The notes under the pieces were generated by a model, which was not told the DNA's origin, ran no database searches, and was given only the letters and a program-made list of their open reading frames with translations. This document shows positions 15,017 to 22,519 of a DNA stretch of 28,274 bases, piece after piece (the first letter of the stretch is position 1; every line of letters begins with the position of its first letter). Position numbers and translations under genes: made by a program. Source of the stretch: an uncultured Veillonella sp. (GTDB taxonomy: Bacteria > Bacillota > Negativicutes > Veillonellales > Veillonellaceae); NCBI GenBank assembly GCA_934183145.1, contig CAKPSA010000008.1, positions 1-28,274 of the forward strand, written 5' to 3'.

Positions 15017-16918
15017 TTATTTACACAATGCATCTGTATTGACGGAAACAATTTTTTCGCCTTTTTTATTGTATAAATGGGTTGCACATGCGAGACATGG
15101 GTCAAAGGAGTGAATTACCTTCAAGATTTCAAGTGGTTTATCTGCGATTTTTACATGTGTATCAATCATGGAGTCTTCGTAGGCACCATGTTCATTTGCT
15201 GCAGTCTTAGGACATGCGTTCCATGTAGATGGTACGATACATTGGTAATTTGCGGAGCGACCATCTTTGATATGAATCCAGTGACCCAAACCACCACGAG
15301 GCGCCTCTACAAGACCAACACCTTTTGCGTCTTTATCCCATGTGTTCGGCTCGAATTTAGTCATATCTGCCACTGTAGTATCACCATTTTTAATGTTTTC
15401 TACAAGTTTATCGAAGTAATATTGGCTGATATTAGACGCAACTTGTGCATCAAGACCACGACAAGCTGTACGTCCAACCATAGTTGTCATCCATACGTGA
15501 GCAGGAACACCAAGTACTTGAGATACTGTATCGATTTGACGAACAATCATGGATTCTGCCCAAGTTGGATCTTTAATGATACCTTGTTTTACTTTTGTAT
15601 ATACAACGATATATTTAGCCAATGGACCAACTTCGGCAGTTTTACCTTTGAATGTTGGGGATTTAATCCAAGAATATTTTTTATCTTCATCAAGGAATTC
15701 CCATTTTTCTTTTGTACCAGATTTAGGACCTGTAAACTTAGGATCTGTTACACCTTCAAGTGGATGAAGTGTATTAGTACCATTTGGATATGCGAACCAA
15801 GAATGTTCAACTTCTTCACTGAGGTATTGTGGATCCATGAAATCTTTGCCTTCTAATGGAATGAATGTAGCCTTGTCTACACCTAAAGCAAAGTTTTCTA
15901 CAACGCCATTGGAGCGAACGATACATTTTTTATGGTAATCACCATTAGAAATACCAGTATAAGTATCGTCTGGATAATCACCATAAGACATAACACGTTT
16001 CTTCGCAAGGCCACCGCCATCAATCATGCCTTTTTCAACATAGATTTTCCCAATAGCAAGTAAATCAGGCAAGTAGAAGTTACTTACCAAATCTTTAGCC
16101 AACGCAATAGATTGTTCTACCGCAGCAAGACGTTGTGTATTGATAGGTGCATTCATATCATTCATAGAAATAGAACATGGCATGCCACCTACAATATAGT
16201 GTGGATGAGGGTTTTTACCACCAAATACAACGTGAGGAATTACGATATCACGTTGACGATCAAGAATATTCAAGTAATGGGATACAGCCATCAAATGAAC
16301 CTCTGGTGGCAACAAATTATAATCAGGATGATCCCACCATTGAGCAGAGAAAATACCCAATTGACCAGACTCTACAATTTTCTTAACCTTTTGTTGTACA
16401 GCGGTGAAATAAGCAGCTGTCGCTTTAGGGAACTCTTTAGGGTATGCAGAGTCTTTAGATGCAGTTTCAGCTGGTGCCAAGCCACTTACATTATAAGTAT
16501 TTAATACATCATTTTGTAATTGTGCTGTTTTAGCTGGATCTGCACTAAGAGCTGCTACAGGGCTAACCCAGTCAAGTGCATGTAAGTGATAGAAGTGAAC
16601 AATATGGTCATGTACATCTAAAGAGCTATGCATGATATTACGAATGTAATTAGCATTTTTAGGAATAGTAATACCAAGTGCATCCTCTACAGCACGTAAT
16701 GCTGCCAATGCATGTGTTGTAGTACATACGCCACAAATACGTTGTACGAAAGCCCAAAGGTCACGAGGGTCGCGATCTTTAGCAACAAGTTCGATACCGC
16801 GCCAAGCAGTACCAGAAGACAATGCGTCCTCTACTTTACCACTCGCCTCATCAACTTTTATTTCTACCCGTAAATGACCTTCAATACGGGAAATCGGATC
16901 TACTACTACGCGTTTCAT
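15017..16918 (-). CDS. hyaB: NiFe hydrogenase large subunit (group 1)
   Basis: Holds the NiFe(CN)2CO active site. 633 aa, somewhat longer than the usual 570-600. The N-terminal ligand motif is RICGVCTTTH with C62 and C65; the C-terminal motif is DPCLACATH with C608 and C611. A 19-residue tail follows H614 and should be removed by the HyaD protease. All four nickel-binding cysteines are present. Start ATG at 16918 overlaps the small-subunit stop as TAATG. It would be exported together with the small subunit through Tat, since it lacks a signal of its own. Cofactor assembly proteins HypA-F must be encoded elsewhere. Confidence 0.97.
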   Translation of the reverse strand: MKRVVVDPISRIEGHLRVEIKVDEASGKVEDALSSGTAWRGIELVAKDRDPRDLWAFVQRICGVCTTTHALAALRAVEDALGITIPKNANYIRNIMHSSLDVHDHIVHFYHLHALDWVSPVAALSADPAKTAQLQNDVLNTYNVSGLAPAETASKDSAYPKEFPKATAAYFTAVQQKVKKIVESGQLGIFSAQWWDHPDYNLLPPEVHLMAVSHYLNILDRQRDIVIPHVVFGGKNPHPHYIVGGMPCSISMNDMNAPINTQRLAAVEQSIALAKDLVSNFYLPDLLAIGKIYVEKGMIDGGGLAKKRVMSYGDYPDDTYTGISNGDYHKKCIVRSNGVVENFALGVDKATFIPLEGKDFMDPQYLSEEVEHSWFAYPNGTNTLHPLEGVTDPKFTGPKSGTKEKWEFLDEDKKYSWIKSPTFKGKTAEVGPLAKYIVVYTKVKQGIIKDPTWAESMIVRQIDTVSQVLGVPAHVWMTTMVGRTACRGLDAQVASNISQYYFDKLVENIKNGDTTVADMTKFEPNTWDKDAKGVGLVEAPRGGLGHWIHIKDGRSANYQCIVPSTWNACPKTAANEHGAYEDSMIDTHVKIADKPLEILKVIHSFDPCLACATHLYNKKGEKIVSVNTDALCK

Positions 16919-18057
16919 TAGTGACCTCCTCCATTATTATGTTTCTTTTCATCCCATAAGCCTTGTTCTTTTAAGCGTTTTTCTTCTTTCATATCAAGAA
17001 TTTTATTACGCGTAAGAGTTGCAGCACCATGAACGATAACTGCTGCAGTGGCACCAACAGCAGCTACTGTACCGATTGTATCAGCAGTTGTGATGGTATT
17101 AGCCAATGGAATATCTGGTAAACGTTTATAGAATACGTCATTATCCCAGAAGCCCTTTTCAGAGCAACCAATACAGCCATGACCGGATTGAATTGGATAG
17201 GATAAACCATTCCACCAACGTAAGTTACCACAAGAATTATATGTTTGAGGTCCACGACAACCTACTTTATACAAGCACCAACCGGATTTGGATGCATCAT
17301 CGTCAAATTTTTCAACGAAGAGACCAGAGTCAAAGAAGGCACGGCGGTAGCATGTGTCGTGAATACGATTGCCATAAAATTGTTTAGGACGGCCTTGAGA
17401 ATCAAGAGGTGGAATTTGACCAAATAATGCATAATGCATAATTACACCAGTCATAACCTCTGGAATTGGTGGACAGCCAGGAACTTTGATAATAGGTTTA
17501 CCAGATACAACGGAGGATACAGATACTGTATTTGTTGGATTTGGTTTAGCCGCTTGAATACCGCCCCAAGCTGCGCAGGAACCATACTCAATGATTGCTG
17601 CTGCACCTTTAGCAGCTTCTAATAAGGATTCTTTAAATGTGCGACCACCTACTGTACAGTAAACACCATCTTCATCAAGTGGTACACCGCCTTCAACAGC
17701 TAAGATGTATTTGCCCGCTTTTTCTTTGATGATTTTCTCTAAATGCTCCTCTAACGGTGCACCAGATGCAGCCGCCAAAGTATCATCATACTCAAGAGAA
17801 ATCATGTTTAAAATTACATCAGATGTAAACGGAGAAGATGAACGAATGAATGATTCACTACAACCAGTGCATTCATGACCATGTAGCCAAATTACCGTAG
17901 GCAATTCAGTTGTCTCAGCTGCCTTAACAACGGTATCCAACATCGTTGGTGGCAAACCAAGAATAGCGGTGAGTGCTACACAGGATTTCATAAATGTGCG
18001 TCGACTCAAACGGCGCTCTTGGAAGAGTGTCCATAAACTGTTTATACGATTCTTCAC
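16918..18057 (-). CDS. hyaA: NiFe hydrogenase small subunit, Tat-exported and membrane-anchored
   Basis: Fe-S electron-transfer subunit. 379 aa from the GTG at 18057, which is preceded by AAGGAGG at 9 nt; the longer frame from a TTG at 18090 runs through that ribosome site and is rejected. A Tat signal SRRTFMK lies at about residues 18-24. The proximal cluster motif is ECTGCSES (C63, C66); PGCPP and the C-terminal cysteine-rich stretch with HDTCYRR, GCRGPQTYNSCGN and GCIGCSE serve the remaining clusters. The proximal site has CTGC, not the CTCC of oxygen-tolerant enzymes, so a standard oxygen-sensitive type is likely. A hydrophobic anchor (about 325-347) and a charged tail end the protein. 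Confidence 0.96.
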   Translation of the reverse strand: MKNRINSLWTLFQERRLSRRTFMKSCVALTAILGLPPTMLDTVVKAAETTELPTVIWLHGHECTGCSESFIRSSSPFTSDVILNMISLEYDDTLAAASGAPLEEHLEKIIKEKAGKYILAVEGGVPLDEDGVYCTVGGRTFKESLLEAAKGAAAIIEYGSCAAWGGIQAAKPNPTNTVSVSSVVSGKPIIKVPGCPPIPEVMTGVIMHYALFGQIPPLDSQGRPKQFYGNRIHDTCYRRAFFDSGLFVEKFDDDASKSGWCLYKVGCRGPQTYNSCGNLRWWNGLSYPIQSGHGCIGCSEKGFWDNDVFYKRLPDIPLANTITTADTIGTVAAVGATAAVIVHGAATLTRNKILDMKEEKRLKEQGLWDEKKHNNGGGH

Positions 18058-18097
18058 GGAATATAGCCTCCTTACAACAACTTTGCGCAATATATCA

Positions 18098-18103
18098 ATA
18101 TTA
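18098..18103 (-). promoter_or_regulatory. Candidate proximal -10 for the hydrogenase operon
   Basis: TAATAT here would place the start near 18090 and the nearer palindrome centre (18130.5) about 40 bp upstream, the spacing of an FNR class II activated promoter. A rival -10, TATATT (18096-18091), has TTGTAG 18 bp upstream. A further TATAAT lies at 18212-18207. The choice is open. Confidence 0.35.
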
Positions 18104-18118
18104 CTTAATGAACTACAA

Positions 18119-18136
18119 CTATTATGATAATAATCA
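18119..18136 (-). promoter_or_regulatory. Operator-like palindrome 1 before hydrogenase operon
   Basis: Minus strand TGATTATTATCATAATAG contains TGAT-N4-ATCA, the FNR/CRP-type half-site layout, and also TATTAT-G-ATAATA, a perfect 6-1-6 palindrome of Fur/PerR style. A second copy lies 55 bp upstream with 17 of 18 bases identical. Confidence 0.6.
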
Positions 18137-18173
18137 CACCATGATATTAATATGACTATTCAATGAACCATGG

Positions 18174-18191
18174 CTATTATGATAACAATCA
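18174..18191 (-). promoter_or_regulatory. Operator-like palindrome 2 before hydrogenase operon
   Basis: Minus strand TGATTGTTATCATAATAG, also TGAT-N4-ATCA. It differs from copy 1 at one base. It lies just downstream of the TATAAT at 18212-18207, where it would act as a repressor site, or about 96 bp before a proximal start, where it would act as a distal activator site. Confidence 0.6.
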
Positions 18192-18206
18192 TATTCTTAC
18201 AACTTT

Positions 18207-18212
18207 ATTATA
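18207..18212 (-). promoter_or_regulatory. Candidate distal -10 for the hydrogenase operon
   Basis: TATAAT on the minus strand in GTGTTATAATAAAG; no good -35 is seen. Transcripts from here would carry both palindromes in a leader of about 140 nt. Confidence 0.35.
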
Positions 18213-18245
18213 ACACTTAATAAATATGAAAACTATAAAATTCAA

Positions 18246-18290
18246 ATAAAAAAGCTGTATGCAAGAAAATTTATTTAACTTGTATACAGC
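18246..18290 (-). terminator. Terminator of the thioredoxin gene
   Basis: GCTGTATACAAG (18290-18279) pairs with CTTGCATACAGC (18265-18254) over 12 bp with one G-T-type wobble, followed by TTTTTTATTT. It separates the thioredoxin gene from the hydrogenase operon. Confidence 0.9.
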
Positions 18291-18333
18291 CTTGTATTAT
18301 ATGATATTGTAAAATTTTCCAGTTATCAATAAA

Positions 18334-18663
18334 TCAGATAATTTCCTTGATTAGGGACTCAAGCACATCAGCTTTTTTATATCCCACAAGAGAGTCAAGC
18401 ATTTTGCCATCACGGTAGAACACCATGGATGGAATACCATCAATATCTTCTTTCAACAAAACGCCGCGAAGATTTTTATCTTCTGCATCAACACTAAAGA
18501 ACTCAACTTGTCCTTTTAAACGTTCTGCTACAGCTTCTACCTCTGGGCGCATAACAGTGCAAGGTTCGCACCAGGCAGCCCAGAAATCAACAATAGCTAA
18601 ACCTTTAGAGCCAAGTACTTTTTCATCAAATTCTTGTACACTAGTAATCGCTGTAATTGCCAT
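18334..18663 (-). CDS. Thioredoxin with WCEPC active site
   Basis: 109-aa cytoplasmic thioredoxin fold protein, full length, no signal peptide. The active site is W31-C32-E33-P34-C35; the usual sequence is WCGPC, so Glu replaces Gly. The cis-proline is P78 in GIPS. Both cysteines are present, so redox activity is expected. Start ATG at 18663 has AGGAG at 6 nt. A TATAAT just upstream with TTGCTT 16 bp before it overlaps the 3' end of rnpB and may be its promoter. It lies directly upstream of the hydrogenase operon but has its own terminator, so a functional link (for example like HyaE) is only a guess. Confidence 0.93.
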   Translation of the reverse strand: MAITAITSVQEFDEKVLGSKGLAIVDFWAAWCEPCTVMRPEVEAVAERLKGQVEFFSVDAEDKNLRGVLLKEDIDGIPSMVFYRDGKMLDSLVGYKKADVLESLIKEII

Positions 18664-18721
18664 GAAGTTCTCCTAACAAAGATCTACAATCTTATATCCT
18701 ATAAATTATATTTTAAATATG

Positions 18722-19075
18722 GAAGCAAGCAATCAATAAGCCGAGTTCTGTTCCGCTTGCGCGGTGACGATTATCTTTCTAGGCGTACAGTCGCCTGCAC
18801 GCTCGAGCGACACAACCCGGAAGGTAGGCGGGACCACCCTTAACCCTTCCCTATTCGGTCTTGCTCCGGATGGGGTTTACCGAGCCAGCCTGTTACCAGA
18901 CTGCTGGTGAGCTCTTACCTCACCTTTCCACCCTTACCACTGACGTGGCGGTTTCCTTTTCTATGGCACTTTCCCTAAGGTTACCCTCGCCAGACGTTAT
19001 CTGGCATCCTGCCCTATGGAGCTCGGACTTTCCTCGAGCCCTATGGACTCGCAATCGTCTTTCATACTTGCTTCA
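18722..19075 (-). ncRNA. rnpB: RNase P RNA, bacterial class A
   Basis: The minus strand shows the conserved RNase P RNA segments: GAGGAAAGTCCGAGCTCC near the 5' end, the AGGGTGGAAAGGTG-type core around 18920-18940, and ACAGAACTCGGCTTAT near the 3' end. The ends are set by pairing GAAGCAAG (19074-19067) with CTTGCTTC (18729-18722), which gives helix P1. The length of about 354 nt is normal for class A. It makes the catalytic RNA that removes 5' leaders from tRNA precursors. Exact ends may be off by a few bases. Open frames within it are spurious. Confidence 0.96.
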
Positions 19076-19081
19076 ATTCAG

Positions 19082-19109
19082 TTTATCATAGCTAACCTAT
19101 TTGTTGCAA
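19082..19109 (-). promoter_or_regulatory. Candidate rnpB promoter
   Basis: TTGCAA (19109-19104), 16-bp spacer, GATAAA (19087-19082), predicting a start near 19075, which matches the P1 5' end. TATGAT (19090-19085) is an alternative -10 but with only a 13-bp spacer. Confidence 0.45.
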
Positions 19110-19121
19110 GAAAATGCAATG

Positions 19122-20225
19122 TTATAAGAAAAAGAAATCATTCTGTTCTGTAAAAGCTTTCACAGGAACAGATAGATCTTTGCTAAGTAAATAATCACAT
19201 AAACCTATGGCAACAATAGATTCCGTACCAAAATGCCCTGCATCTACTACGAGCAATCCAAGTTCTTTAGCCAATTGTGCGTCGTGATATTTTACATCAC
19301 CTGTAACATATGCATCTACATGCAAGCGGGCCGCATCCTTAATAAATTCAGCACCTGCCCCAGAACATAGTGCAATAGATTGAATTTCTTTAGGCGCTAC
19401 ACCAGCAAAACGGATATTAGCCTCTGGTAATGCCTCTTGTATCCATTCACGGAATGTATCTAAATTGAGTGCATTTGGCAATCGACCAATACGACCTAAA
19501 TATTGAGTTGAACCTTTTGGCTCAACCAAGGATACTACTTCATAAGCTACCTCTTCATAAGGGTGGGCCTCTTTCATGGCCGCTACCACTTGACTTAAAT
19601 GTGTACCATCAACGACAGCATTTACTTGTACCTCAGTTGCGACCGTTAAAGCACCAGCTTCACCAATAACAGGATTAGAATCTTCGTTACCAATGAAGCG
19701 ACCTTCACCATGAATGCTAAAGCTACAGTATTCATAATTACCAATTTTGCCAGCACCAGCAGTCCCCATTGCATGACGAACCGCATCAGCTGCATTTTCA
19801 GGTACAAATGTAGTCACCTTATATAGAGCCTCTTCTCCAGTTTTGATAAAACCTTTAACATCTATAAGGCCTAATCGTTCTGCCAACATATCGTTTAAAC
19901 CACCAGGTGCAATATCTAGGTTTGTATGTGCACTGTATACGGTAATCTTATGTTGTATCAAATTATGAATCATTTGCCCTTGAGCCGTATCACAAGATAA
20001 TTGTTTTACCCCTTTAAAAATTAAGGGATGATGACTAATAATCAAATTACAGTCATGTTCGATGGCATATGAGATGGTTTCCTCTGTTACATCTAACGTA
20101 GTTAACACACCTGTAACCACAGAATTTCTGTCCCCCACCATAAGTCCTACATTATCCCAAGACTCAGCATAGGATCGAGGTGCTAGTTCTTCCATTAAGT
20201 TTATAACTTGTTGAACAGTTGTCAT
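19122..20225 (-). CDS. Nif3-like dinuclear metal-centre protein (GTP cyclohydrolase 1 type 2 family)
   Basis: 367 aa, the long form of the family with a PII-like middle insert (about residues 135-230) between the two Nif3 halves. Metal-binding motifs are ISHHPLIF (H65, H66), TVYSAHTNLDIAPGG, and the C-terminal DAGHFGTE. The biochemical role of the family is unsettled; reported activities include GTP cyclohydrolase-like hydrolysis and metal binding. It follows trmK with a 15-bp gap; the pair follows rpoD in B. subtilis too (trmK-yqfO). I chose ATG at 20225; a GTG at 20234 is possible, but the ribosome site AAGTGAG fits the ATG better. Confidence 0.92.
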   Translation of the reverse strand: MTTVQQVINLMEELAPRSYAESWDNVGLMVGDRNSVVTGVLTTLDVTEETISYAIEHDCNLIISHHPLIFKGVKQLSCDTAQGQMIHNLIQHKITVYSAHTNLDIAPGGLNDMLAERLGLIDVKGFIKTGEEALYKVTTFVPENAADAVRHAMGTAGAGKIGNYEYCSFSIHGEGRFIGNEDSNPVIGEAGALTVATEVQVNAVVDGTHLSQVVAAMKEAHPYEEVAYEVVSLVEPKGSTQYLGRIGRLPNALNLDTFREWIQEALPEANIRFAGVAPKEIQSIALCSGAGAEFIKDAARLHVDAYVTGDVKYHDAQLAKELGLLVVDAGHFGTESIVAIGLCDYLLSKDLSVPVKAFTEQNDFFFL

Positions 20226-20240
20226 ACAACTCACTTCTTT

Positions 20241-20972
20241 CTATTTATTTTCTAAAAGACTGCGAAGAAATTCAACTTCGCCTTCTAAATCGCGATATTT
20301 ATCAGTATGGCTCAATTTCTCTGTCATACCATCTAAGGCACATTGCCGTTGATATATTAAATAATCAATATATTTCGTCCAAAGTTGTGGTCGTTCTTGC
20401 TCGAGAAGAGCACCTACAGACCATAACAAAGAATCCTCTGGTAAGGATTGATAAACATCTACGTATTCAGTCATACCTGTATACGCTTCCACTCGATCAT
20501 TACGTACAGCCAAAAATGCGGTATATAGCTTTCCTGCATCTTCTACGATGATTTCTAGGACAACAACATATCCCTTTTGCACCATATATTGACGCAATTC
20601 TTTTTGTCCATTTTGTGGTTGTAATACATAGAATTCCAACGATTCAGGGCCAGCATCTACAATATCGCGCATTAGGTATCCACCCATACCGCAGCAAATG
20701 GCACCATTTAATTCGCCTTTTTTTGTGACCTTTAGTCCATCCCCTAAACGACAATCTATTTTAGAACTTAATCCGCAAGATTTTACATATTCTTTTGCAG
20801 ATTCTAAAGGTCCCTTATGTACATCACCGGCTATAACAAATTCAGCACGATTACGGTTGATAAGTTCTACTGCTAAATATCCATGATCAGTACCGATATC
20901 AGCTATTGCACGTGCCTTTGGCACAATCGAAAATACCGCCTCTAAGCGATCCATCATAGGTCTAGGTTCCAT
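20241..20972 (-). CDS. trmK: tRNA (adenine22-N1)-methyltransferase TrmK
   Basis: 243-aa class I SAM methyltransferase that forms m1A22 in the D-loop region of tRNA. Motif I is ADIGTDHGYL (about residues 23-32), the family form; IAGDVHKGPLESAKE and AICCGMGGYLMRDI follow; LQPQNGQKELRQYM matches the family's post-IV region, and a C-terminal helical domain ends the protein. ATG at 20972 is chosen because GAGGT lies 4-5 nt upstream and a TATAAT lies just before that; the longer frame to 21053 would run through the tRNA terminator. It is the first gene of a pair with nif3 and lies downstream of a tRNA gene. Confidence 0.92.
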   Translation of the reverse strand: MEPRPMMDRLEAVFSIVPKARAIADIGTDHGYLAVELINRNRAEFVIAGDVHKGPLESAKEYVKSCGLSSKIDCRLGDGLKVTKKGELNGAICCGMGGYLMRDIVDAGPESLEFYVLQPQNGQKELRQYMVQKGYVVVLEIIVEDAGKLYTAFLAVRNDRVEAYTGMTEYVDVYQSLPEDSLLWSVGALLEQERPQLWTKYIDYLIYQRQCALDGMTEKLSHTDKYRDLEGEVEFLRSLLENK

Positions 20973-20992
20973 AATACCTCTACTATTATATA

Positions 20993-21025
20993 TAAAAATA
21001 ACCGCCCTTGAATTCTCAAGGACGG
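20993..21025 (-). terminator. Terminator after the CAU tRNA
   Basis: CCGTCCTTGA (21025-21016) pairs with TCAAGGGCGG (21011-21002) over 10 bp around GAAT, followed by TTATTTTTAT. It starts 17 bp past the tRNA CCA end. Confidence 0.85.
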
Positions 21026-21041
21026 TAGATATCAACATAAT

Positions 21042-21116
21042 TGGTGGGCCCACCTGGGATCGAACCAGGGACCGACCGGTTATGAGCCGGTTGCTCTACC
21101 CCTGAGCTATAGGCCC
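21042..21116 (-). tRNA. tRNA with CAU anticodon (elongator Met, or Ile2)
   Basis: 75-nt cloverleaf with encoded CCA. Acceptor GGGCCTA/TGGGCCC (one G-T pair), D-arm GCTC/GAGC with a short AGGGGTA loop, anticodon stem ACCGG/CCGGT with loop CTCATAA, T-stem CCTGG/CCAGG with TTCGATC. The anticodon stem lacks the three G-C pairs and the acceptor lacks the mismatch of initiator tRNA. Whether the wobble C is lysidine-modified (Ile) cannot be read from DNA; the sequence resembles clostridial elongator Met in my memory. Confidence 0.97.
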
Positions 21117-21138
21117 ACAGTTAGTTTCTAGCTTATTA

Positions 21139-21168
21139 ATTATACCGAATAGGCTAACTATTAGTCAA
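21139..21168 (-). promoter_or_regulatory. Promoter of the CAU tRNA
   Basis: TTGACT (21168-21163), 18-bp spacer, TATAAT (21144-21139), about 23 bp before the mature tRNA 5' end. Strong match. Confidence 0.8.
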
Positions 21169-21269
21169 GACAAACACATGCAAGACTAGTTTATGTCTCT
21201 CATATACTCCAAAATATATATCTCTGCTAAGGTTTCCATTACTAATAGTATTCTTACGTTTATTATAAC

Positions 21270-21317
21270 ATAAAAGGGTTGCAATATAGTGCTAATAAGC
21301 ACCGTATTACAACCCTT
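21270..21317 (-). terminator. Terminator of dnaG-rpoD
   Basis: Arms 21298-21317 and 21274-21293 pair over about 20 bp with a few G-T wobbles (AAGGGTTG on one end, CAACCCTT on the other) around a 4-nt loop, followed by a short TTTTAT on the minus strand. It starts 15 bp past the rpoD stop. Confidence 0.8.
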
Positions 21318-21332
21318 AAATAATTCAATATC

Positions 21333-22496
21333 TTATAAGAAGTCTTTAATTTTATCGCGTTTACCACGATTGCGCAATTTAGTAAGCGCCTTACCTTCGA
21401 TTTGACGGATACGTTCACGAGTTACATTGAAATGTTGACCTACTTCTTCCAATGTACGTGGTTTACCATCTTTCAAACCAAAACGCAAGATTAATACTTG
21501 TTGCTCACGATCAGTTAAGCATGTAAATACATCTTCAATTTGTTCTTGTAATAAGATGTAGCTAGCAGCATCATCTGGAGCAATCGCATCTTGGTCTTCA
21601 ATGAAGTCCCCTAAATGAGAGTCTTCTTCTTCACCAATTGGAGTTTCCAATGATACTGGTTCTTGTGCGATTTTTTGAATTTCACGCACACGCTCTACAG
21701 TAATCCCCATTCCTTCAGCAATTTCCTCTGGTAATGGTTCGCGACCTTTATCTTGTAACAATTGTCGGGAAATACGAATCAATTTATTGATTGTTTCTAC
21801 CATATGTACTGGAATACGAATCGTACGAGCTTGGTCCGCAATTGCACGAGTAATCGCTTGACGAATCCACCATGTAGCATATGTAGAGAATTTATACCCC
21901 TTTGTATAATCGAACTTGTCTACAGCTTTAATAAGACCCAAATTACCTTCTTGAATTAAATCCAAGAATAACATGCCACGACCTACATAGCGTTTTGCAA
22001 TACTTACAACTAGGCGCAAGTTCGCATCTACTAGTTTTTTCTTAGCCTTTTTAGCAAGTTGAATTTCTTTATACGTAGCATCCTCTTGTGCACCAGCCTC
22101 AATTTGCTTAGCTAACACGATTTCCTCGTCAGCTGAAAGCAATGGAACACGGCCGATTTCCTTAAGATACATGCGTACAGGATCATCAATATTAACGCCA
22201 GAATCTACACTTAAATCAATAGAGATATTCTTTTCACTAGAAGTATCCTCTTCATCATCTTCTTCTGGTTCTAATGCATCATCCGCTGTATCATCAGCAT
22301 CAATATCTGCTACAACTTCAATATTTAATTTGCCAAATGTAGTATAAATATCATCTAATTGTTCTGCAGTAAGTTCCGTCTGCTCATGAAGAGCATCTGA
22401 AATTTCTGATTGTGTCAACACACCGTTTTTTCGGCCTTTTTCAAGAAGTTGTTCAACAATCTCCTCTATTTGACTTTTTTGTACTTTCTTAGCCAC
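21333..22496 (-). CDS. rpoD: RNA polymerase primary sigma factor RpoD/SigA
   Basis: 387 aa, close to B. subtilis SigA (371). Region 1.1 (residues about 1-60) is followed by an acidic linker (about 63-88). Region 1.2 starts at [12 protein letters not shown]; region 2 includes [22 protein letters not shown] and [10 protein letters not shown]; region 3 has [13 protein letters not shown]; region 4.2 has [20 protein letters not shown]. All recognition helices are intact, so house promoters should follow TTGACA/TATAAT, as those found here do. The start is GTG at 22496 with AAGGAG at 6 nt. It is 23 bp downstream of dnaG and shares its transcript, as in other Firmicutes. Confidence 0.98.
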   Translation of the reverse strand: MAKKVQKSQIEEIVEQLLEKGRKNGVLTQSEISDALHEQTELTAEQLDDIYTTFGKLNIEVVADIDADDTADDALEPEEDDEEDTSSEKNISIDLSVDSGVNIDDPVRMYLKEIGRVPLLSADEEIVLAKQIEAGAQEDATYKEIQLAKKAKKKLVDANLRLVVSIAKRYVGRGMLFLDLIQEGNLGLIKAVDKFDYTKGYKFSTYATWWIRQAITRAIADQARTIRIPVHMVETINKLIRISRQLLQDKGREPLPEEIAEGMGITVERVREIQKIAQEPVSLETPIGEEEDSHLGDFIEDQDAIAPDDAASYILLQEQIEDVFTCLTDREQQVLILRFGLKDGKPRTLEEVGQHFNVTRERIRQIEGKALTKLRNRGKRDKIKDFL

Positions 22497-22519
22497 AGCG
22501 CTCTCCTTCTTACATTATA

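Noticed and set aside
15077..15856. 259-codon plus-strand open frame
   Set aside because: Lies entirely antisense to the hydrogenase large subunit, with Cys/Phe/Ile-rich shadow composition and no ribosome site.
18057..18090. TTG start giving 11 more residues for the hydrogenase small subunit
   Set aside because: The added stretch contains the AAGGAGG ribosome site that serves the GTG at 18057.
18861..19091. Plus-strand open frame
   Set aside because: Lies inside the RNase P RNA gene on the opposite strand.
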